Notes under the pieces: model-generated | Database searches by the model: none | What the model saw: the letters and a program-made list of their open reading frames with translations, nothing else | What the model was told of the DNA's origin: nothing | Shown: positions 30,300-38,701 of the stretch, in pieces | Numbering within the stretch: the first letter of the stretch is position 1 | How the letters are laid out: the number at the start of each line of letters is the position of its first letter | Program-made: the position numbers and the translations under genes | NCBI GenBank assembly: GCA_018136815.1 | Contig: CM030938.1 | Coordinates: 2,891,289 to 2,955,288, forward strand | Direction: 5' to 3' | DNA: 64,000 nt | DNA from: Isochrysis galbana | Taxonomy: Eukaryota > Haptophyta > Isochrysidales > Isochrysidaceae

Positions 30300-32345
30300 A
30301 CTATTAAGAAGTTTTTTATCTACGTAGATGACAACTAACTTTATAGTTAGACGCGATGGAGCGCGCCGGCGCGCCTCTCCTCTCCTTCGGGCCCCCCGCC
30401 GAGGGCGGCCCCCCAGCCCCCATGGACCTGTCGCAGTCGAAGCGACCGCGTCCGCCGTCAGAGGCCGAGCAGGTGTGTGCGACCCCGGTCGCACCCCGCG
30501 GCCCGTGGCCTCGGCCACACCCGCCAAGACAGACATGCTGGCCCCCCACATGGGGGGTGGCAGTCTGTGGACCCCAACACACCACCACCACGACCACACT
30601 TCCTCATCCTCCATGGGCATGCCTTATGGCAGAGGCCCCTCTCACCCTGGTGACGGTCGCGCTGCCACGGCGGCGCGGCTCGAGACCGGGTGGCCCTCAT
30701 GTGACGAATTGTGATGGCCCATAGGGCCTGAGGGCAATGAGGAAGGAGACAGACCGGCGGCAGGCGCGGCGGAGGAGACGACTTCGGAGACGCTGACGGG
30801 CTGAGGCCCGTCAGCAGAGGAAGGCGGGCAGGCGGGCTTGAGCGAGGGCGAGGACGGCGGCGAGAGCGACATCGAGCGAGTGGCGAGAGGCGAGGGTGAG
30901 TGTGAGACTACACTTTCCAGGACGCCACCGTCTACGCCGCGATCTTAGAGCTCCTCTTGGAGCTCGAAGGAGTCGACCCGGAGCCGGACTTCTGGGCCCG
31001 GTCCATCCGCGGGCCATGGCATATCGCCGTGAACGAGGACTGCGCTCAGCAATTCAAAGAGCGCTATGGGGACAACACTCCGCGTAAAAGTTGAAGCAAT
31101 CGATGAGAAACTCAACAAGAAAGGCTCCACCTCTCGCAAAGCCCTCTACAACGCCCTCCAAGACGTCGCGGCGCACCTAGTCGTCGAGGCAGACGGCCTG
31201 GCGCAAGCGGCCCAAATCAATCTTAGCGCACTCATTATTGCGATCGAAAAAGTTGGGCTAACCTTTCTGAAAGGCAACCGAGAGCGCATGAAGCTCGAAG
31301 GCGGAGCAGGCACATTTGTGTCCAAGGCGGCTTTCTCGACCCGCTGGCATCTTTACGTTTCGGCGGGCCAAGGCTCGTTTCTCGACGGAAACTTCCCTCG
31401 CAAGCTTCTACTACAGATAGAAGGCAAGACAGTCCCGGTGAATTACGCCATTCGGGCGTGCAAGGAGATCAAAATGCCGGAGTCCATTCAATCCCCCCAC
31501 AAGCTCATGGTCCACGGCAGCCTACGCGGATGCAAGGGCTGGCGGCCGGAGGTGGTTAAGGGCCTCCTAAGCTCGATTCGCGTATGCGAATGCGAACAAG
31601 AAGCGGCGAAGCGCCGCGAGCGCAACGAGGCGCAAAGGCTCAACCCCCGCCCGAAATCGGCGCACGAGGCTCTTGGCAAGGGCCCCCCTAAGCAATGTGC
31701 GCGCTTCACCCAAGGCCTGTGCCTCAGGAACAAACGAGGCGTGCGATGCAATCTCTCGCACGACGTGCCTGGCGCGTGGATCGACAACAAGTGCACGATC
31801 CGCTGCCACCTTCATCCACACAAGAAGATCCCGGGCGTCTGTTTAAACGGCCCGGCATGTCTTTTCCTCCACCCAGAGTGCGCGTTCGCCAACGCGATTG
31901 CGGCCACTAAACTTGCCGTCGCGAGAATAATGCCCCGGCGCCCTAGACTCACATATGACTCCACCCTTGGCTACCCAGATGAAGGACCTGTCCGCATCGC
32001 GACATACAACATTAACGGCACCAAGAGCGGCAAGCTAGCCGCCGTGCTATCGCAGGCGCGAAAGGCGAAAGTCGACATACTACTACTACAAGAACTTCAT
32101 GCATACGAGGACGGCTCGCACCTCCGGGCACATAGGACAGCCGCCATGTTGGGCTGGCTGTGGTTTGTTGCCCCAGCTAGGAGACCCGGCTAGCGGTGTC
32201 GCGGTGGCAATCAGAGAAGCGGCCGAGCGCATAACAGCTAGGACGGAGTCCCTAGAAATCTTGCTAGAAGGTAGATGCGTATCAATAACACTCAACATAG
32301 ATGAAACCCGATACCGTGTAATGTCTGTATACCTCAGTGCGCAAC
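30300..32345 (+). mobile_element. LINE 5' half: gag-like region plus start of APE endonuclease
   Basis: Starts with TTATAGTTAGACGCGATGG (gag ATG at 30356). It continues through the KRPRPPSEAEQV frame and ELLLELEGVDPEPDFWAR, shifts frame near 31080 (NTPRKS stop against KVEAIDEKLNKK), then runs the long ORF 31066-32193. A second shift near 32160 moves the endonuclease to another frame (GDPASGVAVAIRE, YRVMSVYLSAQP). The element is cut at 32345 by a different repeat. The 23.8-kb copy begins at almost the same endonuclease point, so the two together outline one full element. Confidence 0.8.
31066..32193 (+). CDS. LINE gag-like protein with two CCCH fingers joined to an APE endonuclease start
   Basis: A 375-codon frame. 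Residues 1-200 are helical and basic with no family recognised. Two Cys/His fingers follow: CARFTQGLC-LRNKRGVR-CNLSH (C-x7-C-x8-C-x3-H) and, after CTIRCHLHPHKK, CLNGPACLFLH (C-x5-C-x3-H). CCCH fingers usually bind single-stranded RNA, which fits a gag role. The frame continues without a stop into RIATYNINGTKSGKLAAVLS and VDILLLQELHAYEDGSH, the first two blocks of an AP-endonuclease (catalytic Asn of YNING and Glu of QELH). Gag and ORF2 therefore seem to form one polyprotein in this family. The frame breaks at 32193 inside the endonuclease. Confidence 0.75.
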   Translation: MGTTLRVKVEAIDEKLNKKGSTSRKALYNALQDVAAHLVVEADGLAQAAQINLSALIIAIEKVGLTFLKGNRERMKLEGGAGTFVSKAAFSTRWHLYVSAGQGSFLDGNFPRKLLLQIEGKTVPVNYAIRACKEIKMPESIQSPHKLMVHGSLRGCKGWRPEVVKGLLSSIRVCECEQEAAKRRERNEAQRLNPRPKSAHEALGKGPPKQCARFTQGLCLRNKRGVRCNLSHDVPGAWIDNKCTIRCHLHPHKKIPGVCLNGPACLFLHPECAFANAIAATKLAVARIMPRRPRLTYDSTLGYPDEGPVRIATYNINGTKSGKLAAVLSQARKAKVDILLLQELHAYEDGSHLRAHRTAAMLGWLWFVAPARRPG

Positions 32346-32400
32346 CCGGGCCCCGCGGAAGTGCCACGGGGGAGGCGAGAATATTAAAAGGTTTTTTTTT
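32345..32400 (-). repeat. Proximal half of an interspersed repeat (A part)
   Basis: The reverse complement reads A-run, then CCTTTTAATATTCTCGCCTC, then GTGGCACT. It matches 37263-37305 and, less well, 59629-59665. Confidence 0.65.
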
Positions 32401-32489
32401 ACCCCGTGAGAAATATCTCTTAGGGGAAAAGCAGAGAAAAAAGTTGTTATGCCCACGCACGGCGCCCTAGCCTTTCCTTGAATTTTAAA

Positions 32490-32575
32490 ATATTGTTGTA
32501 TACATAACTATGGACATTTGATCGCTCAATTCGACTGATGCCCCACAATTGACGGAACGACACCTTCAGAAGGTG
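32490..32575 (-). repeat. 85-bp repeat shared with 58690-58775
   Basis: The reverse complement has GGTGTCGTTCCGTCAATT, GGGGCATCAGTCGAATTGAG and TCAAATGTCCATAGTTATG, nearly identical to 58695-58770. Both read as SFRQLW(G/D)I(S/N)R in one frame. Confidence 0.75.
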
Positions 32576-32739
32576 CAATGTCGCGATTGGGCCGCGGCAG
32601 GGGTGCCCCTGGAGGGTGCCTAGGAGGAGTGGTCTGTGTGCCCAAAGTAGTGTTGTTGGCAGTGCCAGGCATGGGGCAGAGGGTGTGTGTGGGGGGGGCA
32701 ATGCCGTCACGCCTCGCAAGGCGAGTTCGTGCGGGTGTG

Positions 32740-32960
32740 TGTGTGGGGGGGGGGGGGGAGAATTGGGGGGGGGGAGGGGGGGAGGGGGGGGGGGCTGTGC
32801 ATAGAAATGAAAGATCTAAAGAGGCGAAAACGGCAGGGGTGTTGTTTGGTCACGGAGAGGACCCGTGGGGGAAAAGGGCGGGGGAGGGGGGGGAGAGGAG
32901 GGAAACGGGCTCGCGCAAACCTTTCGTGGCTTCGTGGCAACGTTCTCCCGCGCTTCTAAA
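32740..32960. repeat. G-homopolymer tracts and shared repeat tail
   Basis: Long G runs (32740-32800), then AGAGGACCCGTGGGGGAAAA and GGGGGGAGAGGAGGGAAACG, shared with 26330-26400. No coding potential. Confidence 0.55.
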
Positions 32961-33094
32961 ACCAAGCACCATTGACGAATTTATGATTGGGAGATCTACC
33001 TAGGCCTAGGAGGGGCCCCGTTTCGCTTTCGGAGGCCCCCTAGGCCCTGCTAAGCCTCCCAGGGGCTCCCAATATAGCCATATGTGCTATAAAC

Positions 33095-36000
33095 ATGTTC
33101 ATCGTCCACCACGTGGACTACGGAAGTACTAGGGTTAAATACCGCCATATGAGGCGAGTGGGAGAAGCTGTGTGGGTCGTCCGTCAGGCGCCGAGGCGCC
33201 TCTGTGCCTCGTCTCCCTCGCCAGACTCCCGTCCGCGCGTCTCCGCGTCGGCGGCGGCGCAGGGACCGGCTCGTTTTCCTCGCCGACATCCATCAGTGCC
33301 TTGGCGGCCGCTCTGCCAGCCTTACCGCCGTCGCCAGATGCCAGAGGAAGTGTTCTCAACGCCAGTCGAATGCTGCTGCCGCACCTTCCGCACGCGCCGA
33401 GCACTCCAGATGCACGAGGGCTCCCACGGCCGCTGCCACGAGTGTGGTTTCGAGGGCAACAGGCAGATGCTCGCCTCCCACGCCCTGCGCGAGCACGGTG
33501 CCCAGCCCGCCGGCCCTCCCAATCCGGCAGACTACACGCAGGCCGAGACATTTATGTCGCACGGCGGCAGGAGCTACCGCGTCATGGACGAGCCGCTTGC
33601 GCCCCAGTCGTCGCTGGAGCAGCTCTATCCACACGCACAGTTCGTGTGGGCCTTGACGCCACAGCGAGCACGGCCTGCTTTGAGGCGACGACCAGATTCG
33701 ACAGTGGACCCCCTATGTCCAGAGTGGATCAAAGCTTTCAAACTGCCCGCAGATTGTCGAATAGTGCTCGTCGTCGGCCCGCCGGGCTCCGGCAAGTCGT
33801 CGCTCCTGCGCTGGCTTGCACATTGCCAAGGTGCACTTCCTCCATCGGATGCACCTGAGTGGGATCCGGATCACGCAATTGTCACACAGCTAGGGGATGA
33901 CGCTGACGAAGCGATCCGCTGGCTTGGCGCAGTAGGGCTAAACACAATCCCATTGTGGTGCCAGCCCCGTCATGTGTTATCCACGGGTGAGGGTGCCAGG
34001 GCCGATATCGCGGCTAGATTGCGGGCTTCGGCCATGGTCACAAATCGCGTGAGGATGGCCAACATTACAACACAGGAGGAGGCGCACGCCGACGTGACCA
34101 AATGCACAGTGTGTATTGATGATTTTGCCCAAGCCTTGGACGAATTGAGCGCTCATGGATGTGCTGCGTCGTTGGGGCGCTTCCTTCGGCGTGAGATGAC
34201 AGCGATGGTGGCGGATAGGGGCCTCCGCGCGGCTTCATCGGAGATCACTAGCTCCGAGGGACTGCACTCATGTGCACCCGAAATTGGTTCGACCGATCAG
34301 CCAAGTGGACTCAGTCAACAGCCACAATATGCACACATTGCGTCGACCTTAAATGCCGTGAGAGGGACAAACCTTCAGGGAGATGGTAGGCCATCCTCCG
34401 CTCCTGTGGGGGGTGTGCATCGGCCCTCGCGAGTAACGGGTGCGATACTCGCCACCACTCGTCCGGAGCTAGCAGCTTGGCTGCAGGCTGATGCTATTGT
34501 TGTTTGCTCGAGAGGCAAGATTCCAACGCTTCGGCGGAATCATGCACTCATTGGCGAGAAGCTGCATGGGGGGGCGGAGGGGATTGATCGGTCTGACCCT
34601 GGTGAAGGAGCAGGATTTCTTCCGCCGATCATCGTTGAAGAAGACGTGGGCTGCATCGATGCTACCAAAATCGTGGTGAGGACACCGACGTCGCAAAGTG
34701 ATCTCAAACTGGGAAGCGCGTTGGGCATGGTGAGGACACGGACACCGACGTCGCAAAGTGATCTCAAACCGGGAAGCGCGTTGGGCATCGTGAGAGATGA
34801 AATACACTCGGGCAGTAGGGAAAGCATGTGTGGCGGTGAAGCGGTGCTTTGGAGACTGCACCATTGCGGCATTGAATGGGAAGTCAGGTCTTGCGGCCAA
34901 GAAGAGCTTCCGCTTGAATCGCGCGGGGGGGGGATCGGGACTACCACCCCGGCCGAGGAGAAGGCCGTGCCCGAGGCTCTCCCAGTTGCCAAAGCAAGCC
35001 AAGAGCCTAGCTCGGTGGTTCTTGTAGCTCGCTCAGCTCCCAGTGCGGCAACGAAACGCTGCGACGAGTATTTCGACACACGCTTCAGCGGAGTGTGCGC
35101 GAAAAAACTGCCACATCTTCCTATTGATTCACTTCCCGCCAATGCCTCAATTGGCCTGGTTGCGGGACCTTCAGGCGCCGCCAAGAGCGCACTTCTCCGA
35201 CATCATTTCACTGCGGATGCGGCCAAAGCGCACGATGCTGTCGTAATTGAGATGGGGGGAGGTCTTTGCGAGAGTGTATCCGCATCACTCGATACGCGCC
35301 AGAGTCTCGGTGACTTTCTTTCCCGATTCATGCCGTCCACGGAGCTTTTGTCGGCATCAAGGGATTCGTCGCCGGAAGCATCGAGTGGAGGCGGAAGACA
35401 CGTGGGTACCCCTCATTCCCATTGCCAAGCCTGGGATGCGACGCATGACGACAAGGCTGCTGACGACGCCGGGACGAAGCTGCAAGCAGCCTTCATGAAT
35501 GCGAAGGTCGAGTCGACGAGCAAAAGCCTCAATGTCGTACCTGCGGCATGGCGGGACGCGTCTAATCCAGTGACGCGCCTCATCTTGTCTTGCCTTTCGG
35601 CAGCGTCATTGGATTTAGAGGGAGAGGAAATGTGGAGCCCCTATGATGCCCTGCCAGACTCTGCACAGTCAAAGGTCGATCTGGCTGTTAGACTTGTTCA
35701 AGCGGTGACGAAAGGAATGCACCTGCGTGAGAGGAAAGATCCACCCCCCGACAAAGGCATCCGCTCGTCATCGCTAGAGTTGAACGACCCGACCTCGACG
35801 CAGGTGCCCTTGGTAGTGATCGATGAATTTGGATCTTCTTGGGATATCTTGACTCAGCATCGCGTCGGGGCGGCTTTGAATGAAGAGCTGCGCCACGGCC
35901 CGCTATGCGGGCGGCTTCGGCTGCTTCTTGCGAGTTGTCACCATGCCTTTGTCGGCCGGGATGCACTTCAGCCTGACTGGGTATTTGAAGCAGCCTCACA

Positions 36001-36979
36001 GACGCTTCTTGTACGAAATGGCCACATGGACGATGGCCGGGAAACACCCAGAACATGCCCAGCTGAGACTCGTGCACCCGCGTTGCAGAGCGTCGTGATC
36101 CAACCGCCAAGGGGCGCTAGAAACACTTACGGCGCGTCCTCAAAGCTTACGGCCTGCGTGTGCACGCGAGCGAGCGTGCAGGGCGAGAAGGGGTGCGTTT
36201 CGCAAGGTAGTGCCCATGGCGATGACAAGGTCGAATCCATCTTATTTTCTCCCCCATCGCTCGGGCTCCATTTGAGTCCTTGTAATCCTGAATTGTGGCG
36301 CCGTTTCGCACCGTTTCATTACAAGTCTGAACACCTCTCGGCCGTCGCCTCCACATTTCTACTCAGTGCCACAATCCCCGCTTTTCATCAAGCACACTTA
36401 GTATACGGCATCAGGAGCGGCGCCTGCCGCTGCGGCGCAGATATTGGTTCACCAAGGAGCGAGATAAGTGTTTGCAATCCTCGCAGAAAGACTGGGCGTA
36501 GGAACGGACACATGGTCGAGCCAGTGATGCGGATTCCGGTCGGCTTTGTTGCAACAATCCCACATTCGGGCAAGCGTAGCGACAGCGCCGCAGCCGCTCC
36601 TCGGCGTGCTCACCGCACTGTTATTCTTCCAGAGTGGCAAGGCATGGGGATCGGCTCTCGCCTTAGCGACGCAGTAGCGGAATGGCATCGGCGGCGTGGA
36701 GCTGACTATTTTGGGCAAACCGTTCATCCGTCGTTTGGCAGATACCGAGATGCATCACCGTTCTGGAAGCCGACGGATTTCAACCATACTCGCCCGGAGC
36801 TTCGCCTAAGAGGTTGGCGGCACCGTCTGGCTGGAGTCGCCGTCCGTGTCCGTGACCCAAAGTTTATTTATTCCCACTCTTACCTTGGGCCCAAAGATGA
36901 GCATAGCGGAAAAAGACTGCAAAGACGTGTGGTTTTTGCGGAATGTCGGATGGGAAGTCGCGGTGGTGGAAGCAACTGA
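33095..36979 (+). CDS. Zinc-finger, tandem ABC-type ATPase, acetyltransferase-like fusion protein
   Basis: A single 1294-codon frame (ATG 33095; ATG 33338 is an alternative that still keeps all domains). Order by residue: two Cys/His fingers at about 90-130 (CCCRTFRTRRALQMHEGSH; CHECGFEGNRQMLASHALRE-H). ATPase 1 at about 220-460 with Walker A GPPGSGKS (228), an ABC-like signature LSTGEGARADIAARL (295) and Walker B VCIDDF (338). A variable linker follows. ATPase 2 at about 685-960 has a degenerate Walker A GPSGAAKS, LPDSAQSKVDLAVRL, an intact VVIDEFGSSWD and an H-loop SCHH. The GNAT-like tail has VGFVATIPH (1148), HRTVILPEWQGMGIGSRLSD (1175-1195) and THQ-type HPSFGRYRDASPFW. The last two parts fit the prokaryote/phage family 'ABC-type ATPase fused to predicted acetyltransferase' (COG2401). 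Its biochemical role is not established. No intron, no membrane segment. Retroelements flank it on both sides, and acquisition by transfer is possible. Confidence 0.7.
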   Translation: MFIVHHVDYGSTRVKYRHMRRVGEAVWVVRQAPRRLCASSPSPDSRPRVSASAAAQGPARFPRRHPSVPWRPLCQPYRRRQMPEEVFSTPVECCCRTFRTRRALQMHEGSHGRCHECGFEGNRQMLASHALREHGAQPAGPPNPADYTQAETFMSHGGRSYRVMDEPLAPQSSLEQLYPHAQFVWALTPQRARPALRRRPDSTVDPLCPEWIKAFKLPADCRIVLVVGPPGSGKSSLLRWLAHCQGALPPSDAPEWDPDHAIVTQLGDDADEAIRWLGAVGLNTIPLWCQPRHVLSTGEGARADIAARLRASAMVTNRVRMANITTQEEAHADVTKCTVCIDDFAQALDELSAHGCAASLGRFLRREMTAMVADRGLRAASSEITSSEGLHSCAPEIGSTDQPSGLSQQPQYAHIASTLNAVRGTNLQGDGRPSSAPVGGVHRPSRVTGAILATTRPELAAWLQADAIVVCSRGKIPTLRRNHALIGEKLHGGAEGIDRSDPGEGAGFLPPIIVEEDVGCIDATKIVVRTPTSQSDLKLGSALGMVRTRTPTSQSDLKPGSALGIVRDEIHSGSRESMCGGEAVLWRLHHCGIEWEVRSCGQEELPLESRGGGIGTTTPAEEKAVPEALPVAKASQEPSSVVLVARSAPSAATKRCDEYFDTRFSGVCAKKLPHLPIDSLPANASIGLVAGPSGAAKSALLRHHFTADAAKAHDAVVIEMGGGLCESVSASLDTRQSLGDFLSRFMPSTELLSASRDSSPEASSGGGRHVGTPHSHCQAWDATHDDKAADDAGTKLQAAFMNAKVESTSKSLNVVPAAWRDASNPVTRLILSCLSAASLDLEGEEMWSPYDALPDSAQSKVDLAVRLVQAVTKGMHLRERKDPPPDKGIRSSSLELNDPTSTQVPLVVIDEFGSSWDILTQHRVGAALNEELRHGPLCGRLRLLLASCHHAFVGRDALQPDWVFEAASQTLLVRNGHMDDGRETPRTCPAETRAPALQSVVIQPPRGARNTYGASSKLTACVCTRASVQGEKGCVSQGSAHGDDKVESILFSPPSLGLHLSPCNPELWRRFAPFHYKSEHLSAVASTFLLSATIPAFHQAHLVYGIRSGACRCGADIGSPRSEISVCNPRRKTGRRNGHMVEPVMRIPVGFVATIPHSGKRSDSAAAAPRRAHRTVILPEWQGMGIGSRLSDAVAEWHRRRGADYFGQTVHPSFGRYRDASPFWKPTDFNHTRPELRLRGWRHRLAGVAVRVRDPKFIYSHSYLGPKDEHSGKRLQRRVVFAECRMGSRGGGSN
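34681..34794 (+). repeat. In-frame 60-bp tandem duplication in the linker of the ATPase fusion gene
   Basis: Two copies with period exactly 60 (34681-34734 and 34741-34794) differ at two positions. They encode RTPTSQSDLK(L/P)GSALG(M/I)V twice. Being a multiple of three, the duplication keeps the frame. Confidence 0.9.
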
Positions 36980-37261
36980 GCCGAGTAGCCCGACAAATAT
37001 CTTCGTGTGACCTGTTGGTGATAAGGTTGGGATCGAGCAGTCAGGCTTGATCGGCAGGTGGTTGACAATTTACTCGTACTGAGGAACGAAACGGTCCTAC
37101 AACCCCTTCGATGCGCATAGAACGGGTGTAGATGTTGAGCTATGCTTGTGGTCTGCCAAATTCTGATTCCATTTTCTTTGATTCCATTTTCTTTTCAGAG
37201 CCGTACGTTGTACACTCTCTCCAGCAAGGCATCACTAGAATACTTCGAGTACAATACAATC
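36980..37261. other. 3' flank of the ATPase fusion gene, no gene seen
   Basis: No ORF is supported. The TTGATTCCATTTTC motif is tandemly duplicated around 37165-37195. Confidence 0.45.
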
Positions 37262-37395
37262 TAAAAAAAACCTTTTATTATTCTCGCCTCACACGTGGCA
37301 CTGGGTCCCGTTCTCGTAGCCACGCCCCTTCCCCTCTCTCACCCCCATTCCCCGCCTTGCGGCAACTCCCCTCGTGCTCTACTTAGGGGCTCAGG
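37262..37395 (+). repeat. Interspersed repeat with both A and B parts
   Basis: A-run, CCTTTTATTATTCTCGCCTC, CACGTGGCACTGGG, TCGTAGCCACGCC, GCCTTGCGGC, then CCCTCGTGCTCTACTTAGGG. Parts recur at 30180-30262, 32345-32400 (both reverse) and 59629-59760 (same strand, inside a MITE). Confidence 0.7.
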
Positions 37396-37641
37396 TCGTG
37401 TGGAGGGTCTGAGTAGAGCGGGGTGCACCTGTGCCCTTAGCAGTATGTTCCCGCCTTCCTCCTGTGCCGTTGAGCGACCTGTTTATGTTTATCCCAGTTT
37501 TGTCGTAGGGTGTCGTCGCTGTTGTGTACTACGTTGTTTGGCGTGTTATCGTGACGCTAATTTGTTTCATGTCCGAGTGATCGATTAGCGATTAGAGCGA
37601 GACGTCTTGTCGTTCTATGCAAGCGCTTTCGGCAAGGCCAA

Positions 37642-37709
37642 AGACCAAAAGCGTTCAAATACCCCCATCCCTGCTAGCACGTTATGTTGTCACCGAGAGG
37701 TTACTTGAC
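37642..37709 (+). repeat. 68-bp direct repeat, left copy
   Basis: Contains GACCAAAAGCGTTCAAATAC, CCATCCCTGCTA and GTTGTCACCGAGAGG. Matches 38443-38511 with two substitutions and one indel. Confidence 0.9.
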
Positions 37710-37846
37710 ACTTCACATGTTGAAACCCACACGTGGTCTGACTCCATTCCTTCGATTTGGGGCAGGGTCGATATCTCGTTGAAATCACGATCCACGTCTC
37801 ACACACGCTCATTATATTTTTGACAGCATCGGATTGACCAACCTCA

Positions 37847-37891
37847 GTGTGACGTTAGCTAGTGTATTGATGCGGTGTGACGTTAGCTAGT
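37847..37891. repeat. Two copies of GTGTGACGTTAGCTAGTG
   Basis: The 18-bp unit occurs twice with a short spacer, just outside the left inverted repeat of the AT-rich cassette. Confidence 0.8.
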
Positions 37892-37920
37892 GGTGATTGA
37901 ACGCTTCTCGCCTCAACGAA

Positions 37921-38473
37921 AGGGATGGGGATAACTGAACGCTTTTGGTCGTCAACGTCACCTTCTAGCGTGGGGGTCTCGCATCTTTTGTTAATTCTTA
38001 CGCTTACGCGAGACTGACAACACCCTATCCACCAATGTCCTTACATCTTTCTTGATATTATCATCTAACAGAATCGAATTCAAATCATGTTCATTTGGAT
38101 TAACAATTTTATCCATTTGGTGTACTAACCCCGCATTTTGTGCAATTTGCTTGAGCTCATCGTAATTGACATAACGTTTGAATGATATGTATGCCCTTAT
38201 GAACCGGCCATATTTGTCATTTGGAAGTTTATTAACGAAGTTTGTGTACAGCTCATACTCTTTGTCTTGAGAAAGAGCTCGATCAATTTCGAGCTTCCAC
38301 GAGAAGTTGTCGGCGTGATGGCTTTCAAGGAGGCTTTGGATCGTATCCGGATTTAGTACTGTTGTGTAATCTATTCCAAAGCTGTTGGTATTTGACATGT
38401 TTGTTGTTATTCATGTAAATATTTTTTTGTTGTGCACCACTTAGACCAAAAGCGTTCAAATACCCCCATCCCT
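37921..38473. mobile_element. AT-rich cassette bounded by 30-bp inverted repeats
   Basis: The left end (37921-37950, AGGGATGGGG.TAA.TGAACG) and right end (38444-38473) are inverted copies matching at about 27 of 30 positions. Between them is one AT-rich ORF on the minus strand and little else, in sharp compositional contrast to the GC-rich surroundings. The right end is part of a 68-bp sequence that also occurs as a direct copy at 37642. No transposase is encoded, so if mobile it would be non-autonomous. The composition would fit viral or plasmid-like ancestry, but nothing in the sequence proves that. Confidence 0.55.
37991..38398 (-). CDS. Unrecognised 135-aa protein in an AT-rich island
   Basis: ATG at 38398, stop at 37991. 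Begins MSNTNSFGIDYTTVLNPDTI and ends in a basic tail, RVLSVSRKRKN. The composition is rich in Asn, Asp, Lys, Ile and Tyr, as expected of an AT-rich coding sequence and unlike any neighbour. It is predicted to be helical, soluble, without signal peptide or membrane segment. No motif of a known family is seen. The short upstream region is very AT-rich (AAAAAAATATTTACATGAAT), resembling promoters of large DNA viruses of protists, though that is a weak argument. The ORF occupies most of the space between the two inverted repeats, which suggests it is cargo. Confidence 0.6.
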   Translation of the reverse strand: MSNTNSFGIDYTTVLNPDTIQSLLESHHADNFSWKLEIDRALSQDKEYELYTNFVNKLPNDKYGRFIRAYISFKRYVNYDELKQIAQNAGLVHQMDKIVNPNEHDLNSILLDDNIKKDVRTLVDRVLSVSRKRKN

Positions 38474-38511
38474 GCTAAGCACGTTCTGTTGTCACCGAGA
38501 GGTAACTTGAC
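38443..38511 (+). repeat. 68-bp direct repeat, right copy
   Basis: Second copy of 37642-37709. Its first 30 bp form the right inverted repeat of the AT-rich cassette. Confidence 0.9.
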
Positions 38512-38701
38512 TCACCTAGAGGTAACGAGGGCCGCTCTGAGGCCCTCGTTCGGATGCCGACCGCTCCGCTCTCTAGTAGACTTTGTTGTCACCTCCGGTG
38601 AGTTCTGAACCGTCTCGCCCCTCGTTTCGGTGGTTCTACGCTCGTTTTCGTTATCTCTGCCGCTACTTTGTCGCGCTGCCACTCCCGAACAAGTCCCCAT
38701 C

